From DAITAZ01 sp036824045 (GTDB taxonomy: Bacteria > Pseudomonadota > Gammaproteobacteria > Burkholderiales > Rhodocyclaceae), in assembly GCA_036824045.1 (NCBI GenBank), contig DAITAZ010000051.1:1-24441 (forward strand): a stretch of 24,441 nucleotides of DNA, given 5' to 3'. The position numbers and the translations under genes are program-made. Numbering within the stretch: the first letter of the stretch is position 1; each line of letters begins with the position of its first letter. This document shows, one piece after another, positions 1 to 7,125 of this stretch. Under the pieces are notes generated by a model. The model made no database searches. It was not told the origin of the DNA and saw nothing but the letters and a program-made list of their open reading frames with translations.

Positions 1-1
1 C

Positions 2-55
2 GCCGCCGGCGAAACATCCCTCGAAGAAGTGCTGAGGGTGACGCGGGAGGGGTAG
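2..55 (+). CDS. gspE: C-terminal end of type II secretion ATPase GspE (partial)
   Basis: Only the last 17 codons and a TAG stop are inside the window; the gene enters from the left edge. The visible peptide AAGETSLEEVLRVTREG matches the usual end of GspE-type secretion ATPases (a G-x-TS-x-EEVLRVT-x pattern). GspE is the cytoplasmic hexameric ATPase that powers pseudopilus assembly in type II secretion. The identification rests on a very short tail, so a PilB/PulE-like relative is possible, but a gspF gene 2.2 kb downstream on the same strand supports GspE. A strong hairpin follows the stop by about 20 bases, so this transcript probably ends here and does not continue into gspF. Confidence 0.7.
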   Translation, partial: AAGETSLEEVLRVTREG

Positions 56-77
56 GCGTCGAAGGCATCGCGCCGCG

Positions 78-125
78 CTGAAAAGCAGAAAGCCGTCGGC
101 TGTGCGACGGCTTTCTGCTTTTCAG
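78..125. terminator. Perfect 21-bp stem, bidirectional intrinsic terminator
   Basis: Two perfectly complementary 21-base arms (78-98 and 105-125) flank a 6-base loop. The outer part of the stem is A/T rich, giving an A-run on one side and a TTTT run on the other, so it can terminate on both strands. It lies between the convergent gspE end (+) and phaZ end (-), the usual place for a shared terminator. Confidence 0.9.
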
Positions 126-138
126 GAACCATAACGGA

Positions 139-1404
139 TCACACGGTGGTCGCTTCCACCGGGCCACTCACCTCCGACCACTCCCCGTCCGCGTGCCTGC
201 GAATGAAATCCCGCAGCCGGGGGTAGATGGTTTCGCGCCAGCGGCGGCCGCTGAAGATGCCGTAGTGGCCGACGCCGGGCATGACGAAATGCTCGCGCTT
301 GCTGTGGGGCAGGGTGAAGCACATGCGGTGGGCGGCTTCGGTCTGGCCGGGGGCGGAGATGTCGTCCAGGGCGCCTTCGACGGTCATGAGGGCGGTCTGA
401 TGCACGGCGGCGGGCTGGACACGGCGGCCAAAGACGCGCAGTTCGCCCCGGGGCAGATCATGGTCCTGGAACACGGCGCGGATGGTTTCCAGGTAGAACT
501 CGGCGGGCAGGTCCATCACCGCGTTGTATTCGTCGTAGAACGTGCGGTGGGCTTCGGCGGAGTCGCCATCGCCTTCCACCAGGTGGTTGTAGAAATCCAC
601 ATGGGCCTGAAGGTGGCGGTCGGCGTTCATGGAGACGAAGCCCGCATGCTGGAGGAAGCCGGGGTACACCCGCCGCATGTAGCCGGCGTACTTGGTGGGG
701 ACGCGGGTCACCACGTGGGTTTCGAACCAGCGCAGGGAGCGGGTCTTGGCGTAGCGGTTGACCTCGGTGGGGTTGACGCGGGTGTCGAGGGGGCCGCCCA
801 TGAGCACCATGCTGGCGGGGGTGTCCGGGTCGTCCACCTCGGCCATGAGCGAGACGGCGGCGAGCACCGGTACGGTGGGCTGGCAGACGGCCACCACGTG
901 GGTGCCGGGGCCGAGCCGGCGGAGGAAGTCCCGGACGTAGGCGACGTAGTGGTCGAGGTGGAAATCGCCCCGGGAGAGGGGCACCAGCCGGGCGTCGATC
1001 CAGTCGGTGACATAGACCTCGTGGTCGCGGATGAGGGAGCGGACGGTGTCGCGCAGGAGCGTGGCATGGTGGCCGGACATGGGGGCCACGAGCAGGACGG
1101 CGGGGTCCTTGCGCCGACAGGCGCGCCGGAAATGCACCAGGCGGCAGAAGGGCTGCTCCATGACCAGGTCCACCCGCACGGGCACGCGCTTGCCGTCCAG
1201 GTGGACGGCATCGATCTGCCATTCAGGCTTTTCGTAGCGGCGCACCAAACGGCCCATCAGTTCGGACGAGGCGGCCACCTTTTCGCTGCCCGGGAGGTAG
1301 CTCAGCGGGCTGAAAGGGTTGGAGAACAGCATGCGGTTTGTTTCTGCCCACACTCGCAGCGGCTCAGACGCGGCGGCGTTCAACTCATGCATCCGGTAGA
1401 TCAC
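139..1404 (-). CDS. phaZ: Intracellular polyhydroxybutyrate depolymerase PhaZ
   Basis: Cytoplasmic depolymerase that mobilises stored poly-3-hydroxybutyrate granules. About 421 aa, the usual size of the intracellular PhaZ family. The alpha/beta-hydrolase fold shows the family's unusual Cys nucleophile in VCQPT (about residue 174), an Asp in ALDDISAPGQT (about 348) and a His in GVGHYG (about 380), which would form the Cys-Asp-His triad; the residue numbers are mine and the roles come from the family. The frame opens with GTG at 1410, but the GTG at 1404 is preferred: a GAGG ribosome-binding site lies 7 bases upstream of it and only 1 base upstream of the other, and the resulting start (V/M)IYRMHEL resembles family N-termini. 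No phaC or phaP is in the window. Convergent with gspE. Confidence 0.93.
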   Translation of the reverse strand: MIYRMHELNAAASEPLRVWAETNRMLFSNPFSPLSYLPGSEKVAASSELMGRLVRRYEKPEWQIDAVHLDGKRVPVRVDLVMEQPFCRLVHFRRACRRKDPAVLLVAPMSGHHATLLRDTVRSLIRDHEVYVTDWIDARLVPLSRGDFHLDHYVAYVRDFLRRLGPGTHVVAVCQPTVPVLAAVSLMAEVDDPDTPASMVLMGGPLDTRVNPTEVNRYAKTRSLRWFETHVVTRVPTKYAGYMRRVYPGFLQHAGFVSMNADRHLQAHVDFYNHLVEGDGDSAEAHRTFYDEYNAVMDLPAEFYLETIRAVFQDHDLPRGELRVFGRRVQPAAVHQTALMTVEGALDDISAPGQTEAAHRMCFTLPHSKREHFVMPGVGHYGIFSGRRWRETIYPRLRDFIRRHADGEWSEVSGPVEATTV

Positions 1405-1427
1405 GGGCACACCTCGTTTTGTAGGAA

Positions 1428-1452
1428 ATTGCCTGACAGCAGTCAGGGCAAT
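1428..1452. promoter_or_regulatory. Inverted repeat in the phaZ leader
   Basis: ATTGCCTGAC and GTCAGGGCAAT face each other around a 4-base loop, with one bulged base. The element lies 24-48 bases upstream of the chosen phaZ start, so it could be an operator or an mRNA hairpin. I cannot tie it to a named regulator. Confidence 0.4.
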
Positions 1453-1538
1453 ATTGAGACAACCCAGAGGCCGCTACTGTAAATTATTGTGCGGCGCAGC
1501 GCAGCACGCCTTTTTGCGTGGCGTGCCGCCGGCCTGGT

Positions 1539-1552
1539 TTGATGCGGGTCAA
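1539..1552. promoter_or_regulatory. FNR/ANR-type (Crp-Fnr family) binding site
   Basis: TTGATGCGGGTCAA matches the FNR/ANR/DNR consensus TTGAT-N4-ATCAA at 9 of 10 conserved positions and is flanked by a further T and A. Its centre is 74.5 bases before the V4R gene start. If it is a class II activator site centred at -41.5, transcription would begin near 1587. This suggests oxygen- or NO-responsive control of the V4R gene. phaZ, divergent, starts 135 bases away on the other side and might also be affected. Confidence 0.6.
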
Positions 1553-1574
1553 AGCCATTCCGGTCCTCGCCCTT

Positions 1575-1590
1575 GAGAGTGATCACTCTC
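1575..1590. promoter_or_regulatory. Perfect 16-bp palindrome, candidate operator
   Basis: GAGAGTGATCACTCTC is a perfect palindrome between the FNR-type box and the V4R gene start, near where a class II FNR promoter would have its -10 and start site. The shape fits a dimeric repressor operator. The regulator is unknown. Confidence 0.45.
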
Positions 1591-1619
1591 GCGCCTGGCG
1601 CACACCGTTGAAGGCCATC

Positions 1620-2096
1620 ATGCCCAACCAGCCCGCCCCGGAATTTCACCCGGTCAGTATCGACAACGCCCTTTCCATCGACCGCCCGGAGCTGGGGGCG
1701 GACATTCCCGTCGCCCTGTTCCGCCTGCTGCGGTTGGTGGTCATGGAAGACCTCTTCGGCCGGGGTGCCGGCGCTCCGGCCTACCTGGCGGGCAAACAAC
1801 TGGGGGGCGCACTCAAGCTGCAGAACCTGGATCAGTTCCTGGAACTGTGCGAAGGCCTCAAGATCGGCCGGGTGTCGGTGAAACACACCGAGGGTGGCGG
1901 CGTGCATGTGGACGTGCATGAATGCGTCACCTGCGCCGGCATGACACCGGTGGGCCGTCCCCTGTGCGCCTTCGAGGGTGGGCTGATGGCCGGCGTGCTG
2001 GAGAGCATCCATGGCCGCCACGTGCGCGCCCGGGAGGTGACCTGCATCGGTGGCCTGGGCGACGAAACCTGCGGGTTCGACATCACCTTCGATTAG
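1620..2096 (+). CDS. V4R (4-vinyl-reductase-type) domain protein
   Basis: A 158-aa protein with a C-terminal V4R-like domain at about residues 75-158: a Cys-rich core ECVTCAGM (C102, C105), then RPLCAFEGGLMAGVLE (C116) and TCIGGLGDETCGFDI (C142, C151), the pattern of V4R domains that bind small hydrophobic ligands or, in some members, metal or heme. Function is not known; stand-alone V4R proteins are often sensors or accessory proteins. The ATG at 1620 is chosen because TGAAGG lies 5 bases upstream and upstream codons in the frame look non-coding. The gene stands alone between divergent phaZ and gspF, with an FNR-type site and a 16-bp palindrome upstream, which points to anaerobic regulation (inference). 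Confidence 0.8.
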   Translation: MPNQPAPEFHPVSIDNALSIDRPELGADIPVALFRLLRLVVMEDLFGRGAGAPAYLAGKQLGGALKLQNLDQFLELCEGLKIGRVSVKHTEGGGVHVDVHECVTCAGMTPVGRPLCAFEGGLMAGVLESIHGRHVRAREVTCIGGLGDETCGFDITFD

Positions 2097-2110
2097 GCGC
2101 TGCGCCCCCG

Positions 2111-2128
2111 GCTGCGCGGCCGCGCAGC
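2111..2128. repeat. 18-bp perfect GC palindrome after the V4R gene
   Basis: GCTGCGCGGCCGCGCAGC is a perfect palindrome 15 bases after the V4R stop. It could form a very stable RNA hairpin that acts as a weak terminator or 3' end stabiliser. No T-run follows, so a classical intrinsic terminator is not supported. Confidence 0.4.
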
Positions 2129-2202
2129 GGCGCCCCATCTTCCGCACCGGTTTATTCCGCCCCCGGCGCAGGAGTACGCACGCCCGTTCCGCCGGCCCCG
2201 GC

Positions 2203-2208
2203 TACAAT
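2203..2208 (+). promoter_or_regulatory. Candidate -10 box of gspF
   Basis: TACAAT followed by CCCGGC, with its end only 6 bases before the gspF ATG. The start site expected 7 bases beyond the box falls on the A of that ATG, so the transcript may be leaderless. No clear -35 is visible. Confidence 0.4.
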
Positions 2209-2214
2209 CCCGGC

Positions 2215-3438
2215 ATGACTGCCTTCCGCTACAAAGCCATCGACGCCAAGGGCAAGACCCAGACCGGCGTGCTCGAATCCGATTCTCCCAAGCAGGTGCG
2301 GGCCCAGTTGCGGGAACGCAACCTGCTGCCCGTGGCGGTGGAGGCCGTGCACGGCGGCCCCCCCGGCGCGGCGGGCGGCAGCCGGATGGGGAGCGGGCGG
2401 GGCAGCATCGGCACCCAGGAACTGGCGCTCATCACCCGCCAGTTCGCGACGCTGCTGCAGGCGGGCCTGACCATCGAGCAGGGGCTCAATGCGCTGATCG
2501 AGCAAAGTGAGTCGCCCCGGGCGCGGGAGGTCCTGGCCGGGGTGCGCTCCGAGGTGCTGGGCGGGCACAACCTGGCGGGCGCCTTCCGCCGCTACGGACG
2601 GGTGTTTCCCGAGCTCTATCACACCATCGTGCACGCGGGGGAGCAGTCCGGCCAGCTCTCGGCGGTGATGCTCAAGCTGGCGGATTACCTGGAGGCCCGG
2701 CAGGCATTGCGCGCCAAGGTGATGCAGGCGCTGATCTACCCGGCCATCGTCACCCTGGTGGCGCTGGCCGTGGTGTTCGGGCTGATGACCTATGTGGTGC
2801 CCCAGGTGGTGGAAGTGTTCCAGCAAACGCGCCAGGGCCTGCCGCTGCTCACCCGGGTGCTGATCTCGGTGTCGGACTTCATGCGCGCCACCTGGTGGCT
2901 GTGGCTGGCTGTGGCGGTGGCGGGGGGTTGGAGCTTCGCCCTGGCCCTGCGCAAGGAAGCCTTCCGCCTGCGCTGGCACGCCACCCTGCTGCGCATGCCG
3001 CTGGTGGGGCGGCTGACGCGCACGCTCAACACCGCCCGCTTCGCCAGCACCCTCTCGATCCTGGCCGGCAGTGGCGTGCCGGTGCTGCAGGCGCTGGAGA
3101 CGGGCGCCCAGATCGTGAGCATCCTGCCCATGCGCCGGGCCGTGCAGGAAGCCGCCTCGCAGGTGCGCGAGGGCGCCAGCCTGTCGGCGGCCCTCAAGCG
3201 GGCCGGGCAGTTCCCGCCGGTGCTGGTGCACCTCATCGCCAGCGGCGAAGCCACCGGGCAGATGGAAAAGACCCTGGACACCGCCGCCCGTCAGCAGGAA
3301 CTGGAGGTCACCACCCGCCTGGGGGTGCTTACCTCCTTCATCGAGCCGGCGCTCATCGTCGGCATGGGCGGCATCGTGCTCATGATCGTGCTGGCCGTGC
3401 TCATGCCGATCATCGAGATGAATCAGCTGGTCAAGTAG
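2215..3438 (+). CDS. gspF: Type II secretion inner-membrane platform protein GspF
   Basis: A 407-aa protein, close to the family's usual 405. It begins MTAFRYKAIDAKGKTQTGVLESDS, the conserved GspF N-terminal segment. Two homologous T2SSF domains follow at about 72-195 and 275-397, with hydrophobic segments at about 172-196, 226-245 and 376-399. The repeat signatures GEQSGQL and GEATGQM are present. GspF sits in the inner membrane, contacts GspE and GspL and is needed for pseudopilus assembly. Upstream in-frame codons contain no better start and no Shine-Dalgarno sequence precedes the ATG. gspE and gspF are normally adjacent; here two unrelated genes lie between them, and no other gsp gene follows. 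Confidence 0.93.
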   Translation: MTAFRYKAIDAKGKTQTGVLESDSPKQVRAQLRERNLLPVAVEAVHGGPPGAAGGSRMGSGRGSIGTQELALITRQFATLLQAGLTIEQGLNALIEQSESPRAREVLAGVRSEVLGGHNLAGAFRRYGRVFPELYHTIVHAGEQSGQLSAVMLKLADYLEARQALRAKVMQALIYPAIVTLVALAVVFGLMTYVVPQVVEVFQQTRQGLPLLTRVLISVSDFMRATWWLWLAVAVAGGWSFALALRKEAFRLRWHATLLRMPLVGRLTRTLNTARFASTLSILAGSGVPVLQALETGAQIVSILPMRRAVQEAASQVREGASLSAALKRAGQFPPVLVHLIASGEATGQMEKTLDTAARQQELEVTTRLGVLTSFIEPALIVGMGGIVLMIVLAVLMPIIEMNQLVK

Positions 3439-3464
3439 GGTGGGCGCGGCCCCGCGCCCTGCCA

Positions 3465-3494
3465 TTGCCCCATCGTTGCGGCCCGCCGTATAGT
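3465..3494 (+). promoter_or_regulatory. Candidate promoter of the Lon-like gene
   Basis: TTGCCC at 3465-3470 and TATAGT at 3489-3494 are separated by 18 bases. The predicted start, near 3501, would leave a leader of about 44 bases with an AGGA ribosome-binding site 5 bases before the ATG at 3545. Confidence 0.5.
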
Positions 3495-3544
3495 CGGGCG
3501 TTTGGCCCGTCTGCCGGGCCGCCCCCGTCTGCCCCAGGAACACC

Positions 3545-5968
3545 ATGCCCATCGCCCCCCTGCCCGCCTCCGCCCTGCACACCCCCTGCGATCTCGACGC
3601 CCTCGAATTCGTCACCACCGCCGATCTGCAACCGCCCCCCGACGGCCTGCCCCAGCCCCGCGCCGAGGAAGCCGTGGAACTGGCCATGGGCCTGCGCCAC
3701 AGCGGCTACAACCTGTTTGTGATGGGGGAGCCGGGCTCGGGCCGGCACGCCACCGTGCGGCGGATGCTGGAGGCGCGCGCCGCCCGCGCGCCCGGGCCGG
3801 ACGACTGGTGCTACGTCTACAACTTCACCGAGCCCGGCCAGCCCCGGGCGCTGCGCCTGCCGGCGGGCCGGGGCGAGCGCCTGCGGCGGGACATGCAGCA
3901 GTTCATCACCGAGTTGGGCCAGGCCATCGGGGCCGCGTTCGACAGCGACGACTACCGCGCGCGCATCGAATCCATCCAGGAAGCCCACAAACAGCGGGAG
4001 GAGCAGGCGCTGCGGGATCTGGGCCAGGCCTCCGGCGAAGAAGGCGTAGCCCTGATCCGCACCCCCCAGGGCTTCGTCTTCGCGCCCATGAAGGGCGAAG
4101 AAACCATGGACCCGGAGGCGTTCAAGCAACTGCCGGAGGCGGAAATCGAACGCCTGCGGGAAGCCATGGCCCGCTTCGGCGAGCGTCTGCAGAAGCTGCT
4201 GCGCCAGTTTCCCCGGTGGCGGCGGGAGATGCAGGGCGAAATCCGCACCGCCAGCCGGGAAACCATGGCGCTGGTGGTGGATCACCTGGTGGACGAACTG
4301 CGCGAGCGCTATGCCGATCTGCCCCAGGTCTGCGAATTCCTCGACCAGGTGCAGCAGGACGCCATCGAGGCCGGGGAATCCCTGCGCGAGCAGGAGCGCA
4401 CCGAGGGCGACACCAACATCATCGCCATCAGCGGCAATCTCTCCCTCGCCCGCTACCAGGTGAACGTGCTGGTGGACAACAGCGCCTGCCCCGCCGCCCC
4501 GGTGGTCTGGGAAGACCACCCCACCTACCCCAATCTGGCCGGGCGGGTGGATCAGCTCGCCCACATGGGCACCCTGATCACCAACTTCACCATGATCCGC
4601 AACGGTGCCCTGCACCGGGCCAATGGCGGCTACCTGCTGCTGGACGCCCAGCGGGTGCTCAGCCAGCCCTACGCCTGGGATGGTCTCAAGCGGGCGCTGA
4701 AGAACCGGCAGGTACGCATCGAAAGCCTGGGCCAGGTCTTCGGCTATTCCGCCGGGCAGTCCCTGGAGCCGCAGCCCATTCCCCTGGACGTGAAAATCGT
4801 GCTCTTTGGCGAACGCGGCATCTACTACCTGCTGCAGGAATACGACCCGGAGTTTGCCGAGCTGTTCAAGGTGGCGGCCGATTTCGACGATGACCTGCCC
4901 CGCGGCGGCGACAGCATCCTTGCCTACAGCCGGCTCATTGCCGGGCTGGTGCGTGGCAACGCGCTGCGGCCGCTGGACCGGGCCGCCGTGGGCCGGGTGG
5001 TGGAATTCGCCGCCCGCCAGGCGGAAGACGCGGGGCGGCTGTCCACCCGCACCCGTCCCATCGCCGACCTGCTGCGGGAAGCGGATTTCCATGCCGCCCA
5101 GGCGGGCCTTGCCCAGACCGGGCGGGAGCAGGTGCAGGCGGCACTGGCCGCGCGGGAGCGCCGAGGCGAACGGGTGAGCCGTGCCTTCCGCCAGGAAATC
5201 CTGGACGGCACCCTGCTCATCAGCACCGACGGCGGCCACGTGGGCCAGATCAACGGCCTGGCGGTCACCGAGCTGGGCGACCACAGCTTCGGCCATCCGG
5301 TGCGCATCACCGCCACGGCCCGCTTCGGCGAGGGCGAGCTGGTGGACATCGAGCGGGAGACCGAGCTGGGGGGTCCCATCCACGCCAAGGGCGTGATGAT
5401 TCTTTCCGCCTTCCTTGCCGCCCGCTTTGCCCAGAACCGCCCCCTGTCGCTGGCGGCGAGCATCGTCTTCGAGCAGTCCTACGGCCCGGTGGAAGGGGAT
5501 TCGGCCTCCCTGGCCGAGTTGTGCGCCCTCATTTCCGCCCTGGCGGACGTCCCCATCCACCAGCATCTGGCGGTCACCGGGTCGGTGAACCAGCATGGGG
5601 TGGTGCAAGCCATCGGCGGGGTGAACGAAAAGATCGAGGGCTTTTTCGACCTCTGCCTCGCGCGCGGGCTGGACGGTAGTCAGGGCGTGGTGATCCCCCG
5701 CGCCAATGTCCGCCACCTCATGCTGCGGGAAGACGTGGTCGCCGCGGCGGCAGCCGGAAAATTCCGGGTATGGGCGGTGGACACGGTGGACGAGGCGCTG
5801 GAAATCCTCACCGGCCTGCCCGCGGGCAAACCCGACAGCAAGGGCCTGGTGGAACCCGGCACGGTGCACGAGCGGGTGAGCACCCGCCTGACCGACCTTT
5901 CGTACGCCCGGCAGTCCTTCAACGCCGGCAGCGGCCGTCGCAAGAAGAAGCGGCACGATGAGCTCTGA
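3545..5968 (+). CDS. Lon-like (S16) protease with AAA_32-type N-terminal region
   Basis: An 807-aa cytoplasmic protein of the E. coli YcbZ (LonH) type rather than true Lon. The C-terminal S16 protease domain (about 560-760) keeps the Ser-Lys dyad: S653 in EGDSAS and K696 in GVNEKIEGFF, 43 residues apart, as in E. coli Lon. The N-terminal P-loop region is altered: the Walker A position reads GEPGSGRH (61-68), with Arg for Lys and His for Ser/Thr, and the Walker-B-like segment YLLLDA (363-368) has Ala where Glu is usual. ATP hydrolysis may therefore be weak or lost, or the variants may be normal for this subfamily; the dyad predicts peptidase activity. The tail (about 790-807) is rich in Arg and Lys. 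Start supported by AGGA 5 bases upstream. Confidence 0.9.
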   Translation: MPIAPLPASALHTPCDLDALEFVTTADLQPPPDGLPQPRAEEAVELAMGLRHSGYNLFVMGEPGSGRHATVRRMLEARAARAPGPDDWCYVYNFTEPGQPRALRLPAGRGERLRRDMQQFITELGQAIGAAFDSDDYRARIESIQEAHKQREEQALRDLGQASGEEGVALIRTPQGFVFAPMKGEETMDPEAFKQLPEAEIERLREAMARFGERLQKLLRQFPRWRREMQGEIRTASRETMALVVDHLVDELRERYADLPQVCEFLDQVQQDAIEAGESLREQERTEGDTNIIAISGNLSLARYQVNVLVDNSACPAAPVVWEDHPTYPNLAGRVDQLAHMGTLITNFTMIRNGALHRANGGYLLLDAQRVLSQPYAWDGLKRALKNRQVRIESLGQVFGYSAGQSLEPQPIPLDVKIVLFGERGIYYLLQEYDPEFAELFKVAADFDDDLPRGGDSILAYSRLIAGLVRGNALRPLDRAAVGRVVEFAARQAEDAGRLSTRTRPIADLLREADFHAAQAGLAQTGREQVQAALAARERRGERVSRAFRQEILDGTLLISTDGGHVGQINGLAVTELGDHSFGHPVRITATARFGEGELVDIERETELGGPIHAKGVMILSAFLAARFAQNRPLSLAASIVFEQSYGPVEGDSASLAELCALISALADVPIHQHLAVTGSVNQHGVVQAIGGVNEKIEGFFDLCLARGLDGSQGVVIPRANVRHLMLREDVVAAAAAGKFRVWAVDTVDEALEILTGLPAGKPDSKGLVEPGTVHERVSTRLTDLSYARQSFNAGSGRRKKKRHDEL

Positions 5969-5999
5969 CCCCCCGCAGACAGTGCCCTGCCCCCGGCCG

Positions 6000-6005
6000 T
6001 AGAAT
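6000..6005 (+). promoter_or_regulatory. Candidate -10 box of the CAP-domain gene
   Basis: TAGAAT followed by CCCGC, the same extended motif seen before other genes here. A start near 6012 would give a leader of about 21 bases. The -35 is poor (CAGACA at 5976-5981, 18-base spacer). Confidence 0.45.
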
Positions 6006-6032
6006 CCCGCAATCACTTGCCTGGAATACCCG

Positions 6033-7004
6033 ATGCCCCGCCACGCCACCCTTGCCGCCCTGCTCTCCTGCCTCGCCCTCACCGCCTGCGGGGGCGGCGG
6101 CGGAGGGAGCCCGTCCACGTCCGCCAGCACCTCCAGCAGTGGCTCCACCGTGACCGCCACGGGGCTCTACACCCGCCAGCCGGACATCGCCGCCTGCGAC
6201 CCGGGCCAGCTCGCGGACAGCGAACGCACCAACCTGCTCAACGCCCTCAACAGCCTGCGCGCGCTGCATCGCCTGCCGGCGCTCACCTATGACGCCCTGA
6301 GCAACGACGACGTGGCCCGCTCGGCCCTGATCGGCGTCGCCAACGCCACCCTCACCCACACCCCCGCCAAGTCCCTGCTCTGCTACTCCGATGCGGGCTA
6401 CCGGGGCAGCAGCCAGAGCGATCTCTACCTGTTCGTGGGGAGCGGCGTGGCCGCGCCCGGCACGGTGGACGCCCTGGCCAGCCTGATCCGGGACGAAGGA
6501 CAGGACAGCCTGGGCCACCGCCGCACCCTGCTCGACCCCTTCCTCAGCCAGACGGCGCTGGGCCGGGTGGATGGCAAGCCGCTCACCGGCAGTAACGCCG
6601 AGCTCGCCGCGGCGGTGTCGATCAAGGTGATCGGCTACCCGGACGCCAACCTCAGCCAGACCAGCATCGACTACGTGGCCGTGCCCGAGGGGGACTACCC
6701 GGCCCGCTACTTCAACCGCAACAGCCAGCTTTCCTTCACCGTGCTCGCGGACCGGAGTTCGCCCTACAACAACGGCGCCAGCCAGGTGAACCTCTCCGCC
6801 GCCACCGTCAGCGTGAGCGACGCCAACGGCAACCCGGTGGCAATCAGCGGCCTGAGCGCGGAATACAGCAACTACGGCGTGCCCAACGTCCTGCGCTGGC
6901 GGCTCCCCACGCTGGCCACCGGCACCCGCTACACGGTGCAGATCAGCGGCATCAAGGTCGGCGGCGTCAGCCGGAACACCCAGTACAGCTTCCGGGTGCA
7001 ATGA
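6033..7004 (+). CDS. CAP/SCP-domain lipoprotein
   Basis: A 323-aa exported protein. Residues 1-19 form a lipoprotein signal peptide with lipobox LTAC (C19), followed by a Gly6 run and a Ser/Thr-rich linker to about 45. Residues about 65-180 resemble the bacterial CAP (CRISP/antigen 5/PR-1) fold: LNSLRALHRLPALTYD near its start and GHRRTLLDPFLSQTALG near its end, the latter matching the family's GHR-x-NLL-x-P signature. About 130 further residues (after 190) look like a beta-sandwich domain, ending YTVQISGIKVGGVS. The biochemical role of bacterial CAP proteins is mostly unknown; lipid binding or envelope roles are suggested for relatives. It lies 64 bases after the Lon-like gene with its own likely promoter. 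No Shine-Dalgarno of note. Confidence 0.75.
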   Translation: MPRHATLAALLSCLALTACGGGGGGSPSTSASTSSSGSTVTATGLYTRQPDIAACDPGQLADSERTNLLNALNSLRALHRLPALTYDALSNDDVARSALIGVANATLTHTPAKSLLCYSDAGYRGSSQSDLYLFVGSGVAAPGTVDALASLIRDEGQDSLGHRRTLLDPFLSQTALGRVDGKPLTGSNAELAAAVSIKVIGYPDANLSQTSIDYVAVPEGDYPARYFNRNSQLSFTVLADRSSPYNNGASQVNLSAATVSVSDANGNPVAISGLSAEYSNYGVPNVLRWRLPTLATGTRYTVQISGIKVGGVSRNTQYSFRVQ

Positions 7005-7125
7005 ACCCGATCACCGCTGTTGACCGCTGATGGCACGCGGGAACGCCCCACGGGCGCTGAACCTTGCCCCGTTGGCCACCGTTGTGGCCGCCAGGCTGGC
7101 CGCGATTCCCGGGTTGAAGCACGGC

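Noticed and set aside
193..1482. A 429-codon plus-strand frame opposite phaZ
   Set aside because: Shadow of phaZ; the product is a His/Gly/Val-rich low-complexity sequence.
3431..6160. A 909-codon open frame antisense to the Lon-like gene
   Set aside because: It mirrors the GC3-biased codons of a confidently identified gene, has a low-complexity His/Gln/Gly-rich product and no recognisable domain. Long antisense frames are common in such GC-rich DNA.
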